Assembly: GCF_025628805.1 (NCBI RefSeq)
Contig: NZ_JAOTBG010000006.1
Span: forward strand, 73,818 to 137,817
Length of the DNA: 64,000 nucleotides
From: Anaplasma capra
Lineage (GTDB): Bacteria > Pseudomonadota > Alphaproteobacteria > Rickettsiales > Anaplasmataceae
Reading direction: 5' to 3'
Part shown: positions 25,911 to 35,574 of the stretch, one piece after another
How the letters are laid out: each line of letters begins with the position of its first letter
Position numbering within the stretch: position 1 is the stretch's first letter
Position numbers and translations under genes: made by a program
The notes under the pieces: model-generated
Seen by the model: the letters and a program-made list of their open reading frames with translations, nothing else
What the model was told of the DNA's origin: nothing
Databases searched by the model: none

Positions 25911-27326
25911 CTAGAGTCCGTAGTAATTCCTGAACTCCATAGGATGCGGATATGAGCGCAAACTGTCAATATCTGATTTCCCGATCTGTATGAAGGAGTC
26001 TATCTGTTCACTGGCGAAAACCCCTCCCTGTAGGAGGAAATCCCGGTCCTCATCCAAAGACTCCAGCGCATCCTCTAAGCATGCGGGTATGGATAACAAA
26101 TCACGTGTTACCTGTGGGTCCGCGCTGTACAAACTGCCCACAACCTCCTTGGGGAGGATCTTATTCTTAATACCATCTAGCCCCGCCATAAGCTGTGATG
26201 CAAAGCATAAATACGGATTTGCTAGAGGATCTGGAAATCTCACCTCTATCCTTGCAGCTGCTGGGCTGTTGCCTGGAGTGTGCGGTATCCGTACTGCTGC
26301 AGACCTGTTCTCATGAGAATACGCCAGCCAAGTTGGAGCCTCAAAATTTGGCAGCAAACGCTTGTAGCTGTTGGTTGATGGATTTGCAAACGCGCTCAAA
26401 GCTCTACCGTGCTTCATTATGCCTCCAATGTAGTACAAGCACAGCTCGGAGATTCCCTTGTTGTTTCCGTGGAACAAATTGCTATTGTCTTTCCACAGAG
26501 ATTGGTGGCAGTGCATGCCACTACCGTTATCACCATATACAGGTTTTGGCATGAAAGTCACGCTTTTACCGTAGGAGCCCGCCACGTTGCGCAACACATA
26601 CTTGCACTTCTGTACGTTGTCTGCGCTTTCTACAAACCCCGCGTACCGAAACCCAACTTCGCATTGTGCTGCGGCAACCTCATGGTGGTGCAGCAACGGC
26701 GTAATTCCAACCTCATGTAGCACGGAAAGCACCTCCGAGCGTATGTCGTGCGAGGAGTCTACCGGTGACAGCTTACAGTACCCATCCTTTGCTTGCATCC
26801 TGTACCCGTGGTTTGGGGAGGAGGACTCCTGAGTGCCAGCTCCGCCACTCTCCTCCTGGCCAGCTAGCTGAAAGTATGTGTGATAGGGGTCTACACTAAA
26901 ACACACGCGGTCAAAAACGAAAAACTCCAGCTCAACGCCAAAGGAGCACACGTCCGCGATTTTGGATGACAGCATGTACTCCTGCGCCTTGCGTGCAGTG
27001 AAGCGTGGATCACAGGAATAGTCAGAACGTGAACGCGGGCTTACGACATCGCAAATTACTACCAGAGACGGCTGGGAGGAAAATGGATCCATAAACGCGG
27101 TCCTGACGTCTGGAACCAGAAGCATGTCCGACTTATCTATGGGTTGCCACCCCGTGACTGAAGAGCTATCGAAGGTTATACCAAGGGAAAACACGTCAGC
27201 ACCCACCGCAGAGGCACTGTATGTTATGTGGCGCCATGCACCACGGAGATCCGTGAACCTCCAGTCCACAAACTTAACCGAATTTTTTGCAATATAGTCC
27301 AGTAAATCTTCTGCACACACAAACAC
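25911..27326 (-). CDS. glnA: glutamine synthetase, type I
   Basis: Makes glutamine from glutamate and ammonia. From the GTG at 27326, with GGGAG seven bases upstream, it gives 471 aa, the normal GS-I length; the open frame runs 39 codons further upstream. Conserved blocks: [12 protein letters not shown] at the N-terminus, [11 protein letters not shown], the ATP/glutamate region [24 protein letters not shown] and the Glu flap [16 protein letters not shown]. Around the adenylylation site the usual NLYDLP reads SLYSAD: the Tyr is kept but its context is not, so control by adenylylation is doubtful. First gene of glnA-mraY-ispB, divergent from tRNA-Lys. Confidence 0.95.
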   Translation of the reverse strand: MFVCAEDLLDYIAKNSVKFVDWRFTDLRGAWRHITYSASAVGADVFSLGITFDSSSVTGWQPIDKSDMLLVPDVRTAFMDPFSSQPSLVVICDVVSPRSRSDYSCDPRFTARKAQEYMLSSKIADVCSFGVELEFFVFDRVCFSVDPYHTYFQLAGQEESGGAGTQESSSPNHGYRMQAKDGYCKLSPVDSSHDIRSEVLSVLHEVGITPLLHHHEVAAAQCEVGFRYAGFVESADNVQKCKYVLRNVAGSYGKSVTFMPKPVYGDNGSGMHCHQSLWKDNSNLFHGNNKGISELCLYYIGGIMKHGRALSAFANPSTNSYKRLLPNFEAPTWLAYSHENRSAAVRIPHTPGNSPAAARIEVRFPDPLANPYLCFASQLMAGLDGIKNKILPKEVVGSLYSADPQVTRDLLSIPACLEDALESLDEDRDFLLQGGVFASEQIDSFIQIGKSDIDSLRSYPHPMEFRNYYGL

Positions 27327-27458
27327 GACAAAACTCCCAAAAAAAAAGCGCGGGCGCAGTGTAGTAAATTTTCCGTGTCCTGACAAGAGGTAAAAACAAC
27401 CAGTACGAATTGTAAGCATATTTGTTGTGAAGTATGCGCTCAAAGACCGTTAAGACTT

Positions 27459-27487
27459 TTGACTTCCATAGGCAAACAAGTTACCAT
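27459..27487 (+). promoter_or_regulatory. putative promoter for tRNA-Lys and tyrS
   Basis: TTGACT at 27459-27464 and TACCAT at 27482-27487 are 17 bases apart. The predicted transcript would start about 25 bases before the tRNA. The -10 match is weak. Confidence 0.3.
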
Positions 27488-27520
27488 TGGGCGTGGTATG
27501 CTGTTTTCAGCGTCTTCTTG

Positions 27521-27596
27521 GGTCCTGTAGCTCAGTTGGCAGAGCAAGTGGCTTTTAACCACCGTGTCGCGCGTTCGATTCGCGCCGGGACCACCA
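27521..27596 (+). tRNA. tRNA-Lys (anticodon TTT)
   Basis: Cloverleaf read by hand: acceptor GGTCCTG (27521-27527) pairs with CGGGACC (27586-27592); D-arm GCTC...GAGC; anticodon stem AGTGG/CCACC with loop CTTTTAA, anticodon TTT at 27554-27556; T-arm GCGCG-TTCGATT-CGCGC; discriminator A. The bases after it happen to read CCA. It is 32 bases before tyrS and likely co-transcribed. Confidence 0.95.
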
Positions 27597-27628
27597 GTGC
27601 TTGGTGCTGTCGGAGTTGGTGAGGGCTT

Positions 27629-28873
27629 ATGGGGTTCAAGTCCGAGTTTTTGAATACGCTGCAGGTCAGGGGGTATCTTCGCCAGTGTACTGATGCTCTT
27701 GCACTGGACGAGTTGATGAAATCGCAGTCGATAACTGCGTACATAGGGTTTGATTGCACTGCAAAAAGCCTCCATATCGGGAGCTTGATGCAGATTATGG
27801 TTATGAGATACCTTCAAAAGTATGGCCACAGAGTTGCTGTGTTGTTGGGTAGCGGCACTACAAAAATTGGCGACCCTTCCGGGAAGGACAAAACCAGGAC
27901 AATGCTTTCCGAAGAGGAAATTGCAACTAATAAGGCTGGGATACTAGGGACCATCAGTAAGTTTCTGTGCCAGGACAATAGTGTTATTGTTGCAGATAAC
28001 GCTGAGTGGCTAAGCGAGATGCGCTACTTGGAGTTTTTACGGGAAATTGGCAGCAAATTTTCTGTAAATGCAATGTTAGGCCTCGATAGTGTCCGGAGCC
28101 GCCTGGACCGGGACCAAAACTTGAGTTTTTTGGAATTCAACTACGTTCTGTTGCAGTCGTATGACTTTATAGAGTTGCACAGAAGGCACAGATGTGTGCT
28201 ACAGATAGGTGGCGCTGACCAATGGGGCAATATTGTAAATGGCATTGATCTAGGGCGGAAACTGGGGTTACCACAGCTCTATGGTTTGACCACACACCTG
28301 TTGCTTACGAGCACCGGAGAGAAAATGGGTAAAACTGCAGACGGGGCTGTATGGCTTGATGCATCAATGTTTGATCCAAGCAGTTACTGGCAGTATTTTC
28401 GCAATGTTCCTGATACAGAGGTGGGTCTCCTGCTTAGGCTTTTCACCGAATTGCCCATGAGTAGAATTGTTGAGCTAGAGCATTTAAGAGGCGAGGAAAT
28501 CAACGAAGCGAAGAAGATCCTGGCGACTGAGGCTACTGGCATATGTCATGGCAGAGATGCCGCGCTTGTTGCTGCAAACTCAGCTATGGAAGTGTTTGAA
28601 CGCGAAGATGATGGGGGGCTAGCGAGATTTCCACTTAGTAGACAATTTTTGAATCAGGGCATATCAATTGCCAAGCTGCTGCAGTTGGCTGGGCTGGAGG
28701 AAAGCATTAGTGCGGGGAAGCGCCTCATAAAAGGCAGGGGCTGTAAGATCAATGGGGTTACTATAGAGGATGCTGATCGCACATTAACTCATGAAGATTT
28801 TGAATGCAATGGTGGATATATAACGGTGTTTTGTGGTAAAAAACGCCGTCTGAAAGTTGTTGTAGAGGGGTAG
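27629..28873 (+). CDS. tyrS: tyrosyl-tRNA synthetase
   Basis: Charges tRNA-Tyr. The 414-aa class Ic synthetase has YIGFDCTAKSLHIGSLMQIM (HIGH-type motif HIGS), the tyrosine-binding region QIGGADQWGNIVNGIDLGRK, KMSKS in the form KMGKTADG, and a C-terminal S4-like RNA-binding domain (about residues 345-410; LLQLAGLEESISAGKRLIKG). The ATG at 27629 has GAGGG upstream. Confidence 0.97.
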   Translation: MGFKSEFLNTLQVRGYLRQCTDALALDELMKSQSITAYIGFDCTAKSLHIGSLMQIMVMRYLQKYGHRVAVLLGSGTTKIGDPSGKDKTRTMLSEEEIATNKAGILGTISKFLCQDNSVIVADNAEWLSEMRYLEFLREIGSKFSVNAMLGLDSVRSRLDRDQNLSFLEFNYVLLQSYDFIELHRRHRCVLQIGGADQWGNIVNGIDLGRKLGLPQLYGLTTHLLLTSTGEKMGKTADGAVWLDASMFDPSSYWQYFRNVPDTEVGLLLRLFTELPMSRIVELEHLRGEEINEAKKILATEATGICHGRDAALVAANSAMEVFEREDDGGLARFPLSRQFLNQGISIAKLLQLAGLEESISAGKRLIKGRGCKINGVTIEDADRTLTHEDFECNGGYITVFCGKKRRLKVVVEG

Positions 28874-29069
28874 TGCAAGAGTGTGGCCCCTCTAGTGTTG
28901 CATAAAGGCTCCCGACGCCTGTCTTAGGTTGTTGTGGGTGCAACGTTCTTGTGCCACCAAGTGCACGCGGTGTGATGTGTGTGGCTATAAGGCAATAGGA
29001 CTTCAGTGTGTTGTGGTAAGAAGCAACGCTTAGTGTTATTGTTTTCTGGTCAATGTAGGGTCAGTTCCC

Positions 29070-30278
29070 ATGATAGATTACGAAAAGGTGTTTGCAGAGA
29101 AGATACAAGCTATCAAGGAGGAGGGCAGATACAGGGAGTTTACTGGGTTTCGGCGCATTCCTGGGAAATTCCCGCACGCCATAGAATGCCAAACCGAAAA
29201 AGTCGTAACGCTGTGGTGCAGCAACGACTATTTGGGGATGAGCCAAAACGAACATGTGCTTTCTGCAGCACGTGATGCCAGCGTAAACATTAGTGCTGGC
29301 GGTACTAGGAACATTTCTGGCACTACCAAGGAGGTTGTAGAGCTGGAACGTTCTCTTGCGGATCTGCACAACAAGCCGGCTGCCCTAACATTTGTTTGTG
29401 GGTATGTTGCAAATCAGACCAGCATAAGCACCATTCTGTCAATGATTCCCGACATAGTTGTGTTTTCTGATGCGAAGAATCACTCCTCCATGATTGAGGG
29501 TATAAGGTCAAGTAATCGTGAGAGGCATATCTTCAGGCACAACGATGTCAAGCACCTAGAAAGCCTGTTAGCAGCTACCGGTCCAGGTCCCAAGATCATC
29601 TTATTTGAGTCATTATACTCTATGGATGGGGATGTGGCCCCCATTAGAGAAATTTGCGACTTAGCGAGTGAATACAATGCCATTACATACCTAGATGAAG
29701 TTCACGCAGTTGGCATTTACGGGGCGCGTGGCGGGGGGATATCCGAACGTGAAGGTTTGGCTGACAGGATATCGGTGATACAGGGCACTTTATCCAAAGC
29801 TTTTGGGGTAATGGGCGGATACATAGCGGCCTCAAAGGCCCTAGTCGATGTGGTCCGAAGTTTTGCGCCGGGTTTTATCTTTACCACTGCTATTTCCCCG
29901 CTAATTGCTGCGTCCTCCAGGGCTAGTGTGGAGTACCTCAAAGTTAGCAATGTGGAGCGAGAAAAGCACAGACAGGTTGTTGACAAGGTGAAAAACGCCA
30001 TGCTACGCGCAGGCATAGAGTTTGTCATGACTGATACGCACATAATTCCCATAATCATCGGTGATGCAGAAATCTGTAAAGGGGTTTCTGGAGCCCTACT
30101 TCGTAACCATGGAATCTACATACAGTCAATCAACTACCCAACTGTGCCACTCGGTACGGAGAGGCTCAGAATAACGCCCACGCCGTTCCACACGGATGAG
30201 ATGATTGAACATCTGATTGATGGGTTGCTCAAGGTGTTTCATCAGTTCTCTATTCCACTGGTCAAAAGTTATGCGTAG
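29070..30278 (+). CDS. hemA: 5-aminolevulinate synthase
   Basis: Condenses glycine and succinyl-CoA to 5-aminolevulinate, the first step of heme synthesis by the C4 (Shemin) route used by alphaproteobacteria. The 402-aa PLP enzyme has [12 protein letters not shown], the Gly-rich [43 protein letters not shown] and the PLP-lysine segment [14 protein letters not shown]. Start at ATG 29070. It faces yraN, whose stop lies 25 bases away on the other strand. Confidence 0.97.
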   Translation: MIDYEKVFAEKIQAIKEEGRYREFTGFRRIPGKFPHAIECQTEKVVTLWCSNDYLGMSQNEHVLSAARDASVNISAGGTRNISGTTKEVVELERSLADLHNKPAALTFVCGYVANQTSISTILSMIPDIVVFSDAKNHSSMIEGIRSSNRERHIFRHNDVKHLESLLAATGPGPKIILFESLYSMDGDVAPIREICDLASEYNAITYLDEVHAVGIYGARGGGISEREGLADRISVIQGTLSKAFGVMGGYIAASKALVDVVRSFAPGFIFTTAISPLIAASSRASVEYLKVSNVEREKHRQVVDKVKNAMLRAGIEFVMTDTHIIPIIIGDAEICKGVSGALLRNHGIYIQSINYPTVPLGTERLRITPTPFHTDEMIEHLIDGLLKVFHQFSIPLVKSYA

Positions 30279-30303
30279 CTGGGTTTAGTGTGTCCCTGGT
30301 GTC

Positions 30304-30669
30304 TTATTCCTGCCATGCATTGGAGAAACGGGTTATGCCGTGTGTAAGGGAAACACAGTAGACTTCGAAGCTGATCTGGTGCTCAGCAAATTGTGGGTGC
30401 CGCGAGAGAAAATATCTTGCCGTCCTAACTATAGAGTTGCGCTGCTTGGCTGTGAGGGGCACCTCGCGAAACTGTGAATTGGTGCTAGCTTTTACCTCTA
30501 TGAAGTAGAGCATCTGCCTGTCTTGCACTATTAGGTCGATCTCCCCTATAGGGGATCGGTATCTGCGGCGGAGTATTTTGTGAAGCTGCATTTTGTGCAG
30601 AAGTAAAATCATGAGCTCTCCAATGTGACCCACGAAATTTCGCGCCTTATTTCTGCTGCCAACGCGCAT
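30304..30669 (-). CDS. UPF0102 (YraN) family endonuclease-like protein
   Basis: A 121-aa protein of the YraN/UPF0102 family, related in fold to restriction-type nucleases. From ATG 30669 (MRVGSRNKARNFVGHIGE) the length is typical. Visible are the conserved GE near the N-terminus, the core RRRYRSPIGEIDLIVQD and YFIEVKAST (E-x-K nuclease-type motif), and QRNSIVRTARYFLSRHP. The open frame continues upstream to 30732 without family similarity. The exact cellular role is not established. Confidence 0.88.
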   Translation of the reverse strand: MRVGSRNKARNFVGHIGELMILLLHKMQLHKILRRRYRSPIGEIDLIVQDRQMLYFIEVKASTNSQFREVPLTAKQRNSIVRTARYFLSRHPQFAEHQISFEVYCVSLTHGITRFSNAWQE

Positions 30670-30825
30670 ATACAGATCAACCAGCCGGGTAATTCTGCAC
30701 GTACTGTACACCTTCACAATAGATATTTGCAATATGTGCCCGAGTTGGTACCTCCGAACTATTTACCTTGAACATAAAGGCGAAATGACATAGACTGAGG
30801 GACTAGAGCATTCGCTGCATTGGCT

Positions 30826-31734
30826 ATGGTCCTGCGCATCGTTCCCGATGACATTAATTTTAATTTCATAGCGCGAAGGAAGTGTGCCTTGCTGTTAAGT
30901 GCTGCGTTACTGCTGGGTTCATTGTTGCTGATTGCGCTGAAAGGCGTAGTGTTGGGTACTGACTTCACCGGCGGCACAGTCGTGGATTTTAGTTTTGATG
31001 AAGGGCGTGCGAGCGCTGAGGGCGTTCGATCCGCACTTGCGGACGCTGGTCTTAGTGGGCTTTCGGTTCAAAGTTTTGGAGATAGCGGTCGGGAGTTTAT
31101 GGTTGTCTTTCGCGGCGCTGGTGAGTCTAACGGGCTGAGCAGGATTAAAGATGTGCTGAACAAAATGGGCCCGGTAACGTACAAACGATTGGATTACGTA
31201 GGCGCACAAGTTGGTGCAGACCAGATAGTGAGGGGGGTCATAGCTGTGCTATGTTCCCTGGCCGGCATGTTTCTGTACCTATGCTGCAGGTTCAGGTGGC
31301 AGTTTGCGGTTGGGGGGGTCCTAGCTCTGATGCATGATGTGGTTATTACCATGGGAATGGTCAGCGCCACTGGAATTGAATTTGGCCTTCCGGCAACTGC
31401 TGGGATTTTGATGATTATTGGCTATTCGGTTAATGATTCTGTGGTTATATACGACAGGATCAGGGAGTGCATGGGGGACAAAAACATGTGCTACAAAGAC
31501 ATGGGTAGTATTATAAACGCCAGCATAAACTCTACTCTGTCCAGAACTCTGCTCACGTCTGGTACCACCCTGCTAGCTTCTGTGCCCCTCATATTGTTGT
31601 GTGAAGGAGCTGTGCGCGACCTAGGGATCATAACGTTTTGCGGTATCGTTGTAGGAACGTATTCTTCCACATTTGTTGCCACTGCCCCCTTTGCAAGCAG
31701 TATGCAAAGGGTCCTAGACCAGCAGCGATCATGA
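30826..31734 (+). CDS. secF: protein translocase subunit SecF
   Basis: Inner-membrane accessory subunit that uses proton motive force to help Sec translocation, with SecD. The protein of about 302 aa has the SecF signature GTDFTGGTVVDFSF in the first periplasmic loop, and the C-terminal six-helix core with LALMHDVVITMG, IGYSVNDSVVIYDRIRE and SINSTLSRTLLTSGTT. I use the ATG at 30826; a TTG at 30820 is also in frame. secD is not adjacent. It is followed by a 0.9 kb desert. Confidence 0.96.
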   Translation: MVLRIVPDDINFNFIARRKCALLLSAALLLGSLLLIALKGVVLGTDFTGGTVVDFSFDEGRASAEGVRSALADAGLSGLSVQSFGDSGREFMVVFRGAGESNGLSRIKDVLNKMGPVTYKRLDYVGAQVGADQIVRGVIAVLCSLAGMFLYLCCRFRWQFAVGGVLALMHDVVITMGMVSATGIEFGLPATAGILMIIGYSVNDSVVIYDRIRECMGDKNMCYKDMGSIINASINSTLSRTLLTSGTTLLASVPLILLCEGAVRDLGIITFCGIVVGTYSSTFVATAPFASSMQRVLDQQRS

Positions 31735-32635
31735 TTGCCATTTGAGGTAAATTTGTTGGATACATGGCGCTAAAGGCTGGGGGTGTCCTTGCGCGCAGCA
31801 AGTATTTCATGCCTACTTAGGATTGCTACATGTGGATGTGGCACGGTGGTGGATAGTTTGACGAACAAGTGCATGGCGCACTGTGTGTTCGTTTAAATCC
31901 TTGGTGGAAGAGAGCCGGGTCTCTGCTGTGTGCGGGTGCGCTCTTTAAAGAATTTGGATGCATGTACAGCTGCTGAGTGCGTTGGGGGATACTGACAGGA
32001 GACTGGCCGTGGGTGACGCGATCCTCGTTCACGCTGCACGGAACTGTAGATTGAAGCTATGTTCTCAGTCTTGCGTGCGTAAACTGTGTGACGCTCACCA
32101 TAGATGGGTCCGCTCCTGTTGGTGAGTGCTGTGCGCAGCATTGCGGAATATGCAGGGTTTAGCCCATGCAGCAACACAGAGTAAGTCGTCACGGGGAGTG
32201 CTATGGGCGGGAAACTAGTATGCATGATGTGGTTCTGCGGGAGAGGTGCTGTGGGCATCCCACCGGGAGGAAGCCGGTCATCGGCAAAAGTTCTAGGGGG
32301 ATTGCTGCGGTTGAACCGTTTGGGATAGTTGCGGGCTTGTCATTTGTGGGTTGCAGTGTTTGGATGTGAATAACAGCTAGGGGTGGTTACATGCCAGATA
32401 CACCTGGCAGCACTTGCAGTGTTCTGTAGCATGCTGGTGTCCCATGCAGGTTGCATGATCAAATAGCGACTTGTGAGAGGTGGCTCCATAGCCTGGCCAC
32501 GCCTTGCTTTGTAGGCCCTGATCACCTAGGTAACTTTGACCTGTAGAAAGCCTATAGGGGGTTTATGCTTTTGGGGGCGTAGAACTACCGTGAGACGGGG
32601 TCAAATGTAGACCTGGCAACCACTCTACAGACGCG
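31735..32635. other. 0.9 kb gene desert
   Basis: The longest non-coding stretch of the window, between secF and tRNA-Cys. Frames are short and random-looking on both strands; the best (32166-32369, plus) has no recognisable similarity or ribosome binding site. GGTAACTTTGACC near 32528 and GGGGTCAAA near 32597 can pair over about 60 bases, a hint of RNA structure. I saw no tmRNA, SRP or RNase P core motifs. It may be a decayed gene or an unannotated RNA. Confidence 0.45.
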
Positions 32636-32707
32636 AGGCCGGGACCGGAATCGAACCGGTATAAAAGGATTTGCAGTCCTCTGCATAAACCACTCTGCCA
32701 CCCAGCC
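32636..32707 (-). tRNA. tRNA-Cys (anticodon GCA)
   Basis: On the minus strand the acceptor GGCTGGG pairs with CCCGGCC (one G-T wobble), the anticodon stem-loop reads AGGACTGCAAATCCT with anticodon GCA, and the T-arm is CCGGTTCGATTCCGG. The 3' CCA is not encoded. It begins two bases after the aldolase stop and is probably co-transcribed with it. Confidence 0.95.
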
Positions 32708-32708
32708 A

Positions 32709-33608
32709 CTAGCTGTAAATCTCCACGATGCTACGCACCAACGACGCAGCCTCCTTCTCGGTTCTCTGGAAGGAATTCCTCCCTATTATAGACCCATCAC
32801 CACCGCCGGATCTGACGGCCTCGACCTCCCTAAGCAGCTCCTCATCGCTTTTTGCACTGCCGCCCGAGAATACTACCATTCTCCTACCGGCGAAGCAAGA
32901 TCTCTTGACGTAAGCAACTCTCTGCGCCAGGGATGATATGTCGCACCCTATGCTGTCGCGCTCTGTGTAATTTGTGGGCAGCTTAACCTTGATTATGTTA
33001 GCCCCTATAGACGCTGCTATGTGCGCTGCGTAGGATACTATATCTATGGCGGTCTCGCCTTTTTTAGATAAATCTCCGCCACGTGGATATGACCACACAA
33101 CCACCGCAAGTCCACAAGACTTTGCCTCGCGGATAAGCTCCCTTGCTTCGCTTACCATGGACAGGAATGCCCCGGATCCCGGATAGATTGTGAGGCCTAC
33201 GGCTACGCACCCAAGTCTCAGTGCATCCCTGACCGAGGCTGTGACTGCCTGGTTGGGCTGTAGCCCACTTGGGGTAAGTGCCGTAGAGCAGTTTAACTTC
33301 AGTATCAGGGGGACCATGCCCGCGTGTGCATATGCTCCGCACTCCAGCATTCCTAGAGGTGCGGCATACGCACTAAATCCGCAATTGACGGCGAGCCTGA
33401 AGTGATAGTACGGGTCACACGCATCTGGGTTGGCCTCAAAGCTCCTGACTGGGCCATGCTCAAACCCCTGATCTACGGGCAGTATTAAGAGACGCCCCGT
33501 GTTTGCAAGCTTACCGTGGAGCAAAATTCTGGCAAGGTTTGTTAGTACTCCAGGGCTCTCGCCGTCGTAATAGTCAAGGATGTTCCTGACTTGCTCGCTA
33601 AGACCCAT
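32709..33608 (-). CDS. fructose-bisphosphate aldolase, class I (DhnA/FbaB type)
   Basis: Interconverts fructose-1,6-bisphosphate and triose phosphates by a Schiff-base mechanism, here probably in the gluconeogenic direction as in other Anaplasmataceae. The protein of about 299 aa from ATG 33608 (GGGGG four bases upstream) starts MGLSEQVRNILDYYDGESPG. Key segments are LLILPVDQGFEHGP, LRLGCVAVGLTIYPGSG, VVVWSYPRGGDLSKKG, IIKVKLPTNY (likely active-site Lys region) and VVFSGGSAKSDEELL with GGGDGSIIGRNSFQR for phosphate binding. The frame extends 25 codons further upstream without need. Confidence 0.93.
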   Translation of the reverse strand: MGLSEQVRNILDYYDGESPGVLTNLARILLHGKLANTGRLLILPVDQGFEHGPVRSFEANPDACDPYYHFRLAVNCGFSAYAAPLGMLECGAYAHAGMVPLILKLNCSTALTPSGLQPNQAVTASVRDALRLGCVAVGLTIYPGSGAFLSMVSEARELIREAKSCGLAVVVWSYPRGGDLSKKGETAIDIVSYAAHIAASIGANIIKVKLPTNYTERDSIGCDISSLAQRVAYVKRSCFAGRRMVVFSGGSAKSDEELLREVEAVRSGGGDGSIIGRNSFQRTEKEAASLVRSIVEIYS

Positions 33609-33745
33609 GGTGCCCCCACAAAACCCACGCAGAGCAAAAACGGCCGCCGCTGTGCCGACGCTCTGAACTGCGCAACTCACCATTATATGGTGAGGGCACC
33701 CAATTTCAAACTAAATCTAGGAAATGGCTGCAGCGGCTTGCACTG

Positions 33746-35026
33746 CTACACCAATACAAGCAATGGATTCTCTAAGTAAAATTTGAACCTATTAAGAAAC
33801 TTTGCTGCAAGTACGCCGTCTACTACTCTGTGGTCCACGGAGAGCGTCACTGTCATAACGTCGGCAGGGACGACGCACTCGCCAACAACAACTGCCCTCT
33901 TTTCGGACTGGCCTACGGCCATGATGCAAGATTGTGGGGGATTGATGATTGCATAGAACTCACGGATTCCAAACATTCCCAAATTGGATACAGTAAATCC
34001 TCCTCCCTGCAGCTCATGCAGCTGCAGCTTCCTCTCCTTGGCTCTAGCAGCTAGACTTTTTGTGATGCTAGATATTTCTGACAGAGACTTGGTATCAACG
34101 TTTTCAATGACAGGAGTGACTAGCCCATCGTCTATCGAAACCGCAAATGATATGCTTATGTTGCTATGGTATCTTATCGTGTCACCTTCCCACGAGGAAT
34201 TAATTTCAGGAAATTCACGCATGGCCAGTGCTGCGGCTTTGAGCACGAAGTCATTCACAGTAACCTTAGTTCCGCGGTCGGCACAGTTGTTGTTTATTTC
34301 AGATCTAAGCTTCAAGAGCTCTCCGACCATACAATCTACCGCAAGATAAAAATGTGGCACTGTCTGCTTCGATTCCAGCAGACGCTCCGCAATTATCCTG
34401 CGCATACTGCTGACTTCTACGACATCACCACCCCCTGCAGCGACAACTCCACCTGTACTGCTACCCGCTGCCACGTCTAAAACATCAGCCTTAATTACCC
34501 TGCCATACGGCCCAGTTCCGGTAATCTTTGTGATGTCCACTGACAACTGAGAAGCTATTTTCTTAGCCAATGGCGTCGCTTTAACCTTACGTTCTCCCAC
34601 AAAATCGGGGATAGGATACGCAACGCCTCTTTCTGGTTGCTGGAGCTGGTTTTCTGTCTTTTCTGTTGTGCTGCTGGTCTTTGCAGGTGCTGGAGATGGC
34701 TCCGCCGCTTCTACTGCCGGTTCTCCAATTTGGGTTGTGCCGTCGGCCTTACACAGCTCCTCAACGTCTCCTATATCCTCGTTCCCCACTCTAACTACGG
34801 CTATGACCTGATTCACCTGCACATCTCGCGTGCCTTCCTGCTTGAGAATCTTGTGTAGGACTCCGGGTTCGTCTACATATTCGAACTCCATGACGGCCTT
34901 GTCCGTCTCTATGTCTGCTATAACGTCACCAGGTTTGACTGGATCTCCTTCCTTCTTGTGCCACTTAGCAACGATACCGCTCTTCATTGTTGGAGACAGA
35001 GCAGGCATCAATACTTTAACTGGCAT
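33746..35026 (-). CDS. pdhC: pyruvate dehydrogenase E2, dihydrolipoyl acetyltransferase
   Basis: Core of the pyruvate dehydrogenase complex. Domain order in the 426-aa protein: lipoyl domain (about 1-78) with the lipoylated Lys43 in IETDKAVMEFEY; an Ala/Thr/Pro linker; E1/E3-binding domain (about 145-185, KATPLAKKIASQLSVDITKI then GTGPYGRVIKADVL); catalytic domain ending with SVDHRVVDGVLAAKFL, His399 and Asp403 being catalytic. One lipoyl domain only. Start at ATG 35026; a good promoter lies 40-65 bases upstream. Stand-alone gene, not clustered with E1 genes. Confidence 0.96.
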   Translation of the reverse strand: MPVKVLMPALSPTMKSGIVAKWHKKEGDPVKPGDVIADIETDKAVMEFEYVDEPGVLHKILKQEGTRDVQVNQVIAVVRVGNEDIGDVEELCKADGTTQIGEPAVEAAEPSPAPAKTSSTTEKTENQLQQPERGVAYPIPDFVGERKVKATPLAKKIASQLSVDITKITGTGPYGRVIKADVLDVAAGSSTGGVVAAGGGDVVEVSSMRRIIAERLLESKQTVPHFYLAVDCMVGELLKLRSEINNNCADRGTKVTVNDFVLKAAALAMREFPEINSSWEGDTIRYHSNISISFAVSIDDGLVTPVIENVDTKSLSEISSITKSLAARAKERKLQLHELQGGGFTVSNLGMFGIREFYAIINPPQSCIMAVGQSEKRAVVVGECVVPADVMTVTLSVDHRVVDGVLAAKFLNRFKFYLENPLLVLV

Positions 35027-35063
35027 ATTGCAACTCGGACAGAAACCCTCAAGGCAGGACCAT

Positions 35064-35092
35064 CGTTTACAACATCAAAATGCCGGTGTCAA
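35064..35092 (-). promoter_or_regulatory. putative promoter of pdhC
   Basis: On the minus strand a perfect TTGACA (35092-35087) and TAAACG (35069-35064) are separated by 17 bases. The start of transcription would fall about 30 bases before the pdhC ATG. The -10 box is a weak match. Confidence 0.5.
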
Positions 35093-35574
35093 TTTAATTG
35101 GCACAACTACAGATTACTGTAGGCACGATAAACAAGTTCCTGCGCGTGGTAGGCGTACCTAGGCTTTTGTTATGGCTCGGGTGGGGAATATGATTTGTGG
35201 GAATGCCCGTACACGTTATCACTGTGTTGTGCCCCAAGGCGTGGCAACGCCCCCTTCCAATGCCTGCTACTCCGTCAATAGAGAGCCGATATCCATGCTC
35301 GGACGGGCCCCCGGGGAAGGGTGTCCCCTGAGGTCCAGCTCGCGCCGGGCCTCAGGTTAAGCCCGCAGGGCAGTTAAGAGGACTATGTGTGTCTGGCTAT
35401 GTTGGCGCCTACTCGCTCTCGAGAAGAGTGTGCAGTGAGTGTAGCCCTGCGGGTGTTTCCAATCTGTCTGCGTGTCAAGGCCGGGGCCGCTGCCGCTGCA
35501 CCGCCACCCCGGGGGATCCGGGCGATCGCAGCGCGGCTGCAACGGTCCTGGCCTTGACACGATAACCGGTTTGT
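35093..35574. other. GC-rich structured spacer
   Basis: About 480 bases without a gene. It holds several inverted repeats: CCCGCAGGGC (35362-35371) with GCCCTGCGGG (35444-35453), and CGTGTCAAGGCC (35471-35482) with GGCCTTGACACG (35550-35561). The second pair continues inward with about ten more pairs, so most of 35471-35561 can fold into one long hairpin. No T-run follows on either strand. It could be a structured RNA or a protein-binding region. Confidence 0.5.
35471..35561. repeat. long imperfect inverted repeat, 12-bp perfect ends
   Basis: Outer arms of 12 bp are perfect; the next 11 positions pair with one mismatch and two G-T. The centre is very GC-rich (CACCCCGGGGGATCCGGG). It lies just past the stop of the 126-aa hypothetical gene on the minus strand. 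Confidence 0.7.

Noticed and set aside
27594..27596. Encoded CCA end for tRNA-Lys as a sign of an unusual tRNA
   Set aside because: tRNA-Cys in the same window lacks it, and three bases can match by chance.
35471..35561. SRP RNA (4.5S) gene
   Set aside because: The hairpin length fits, but the conserved apical GGAA-type loop and asymmetric internal loop sequence are absent.
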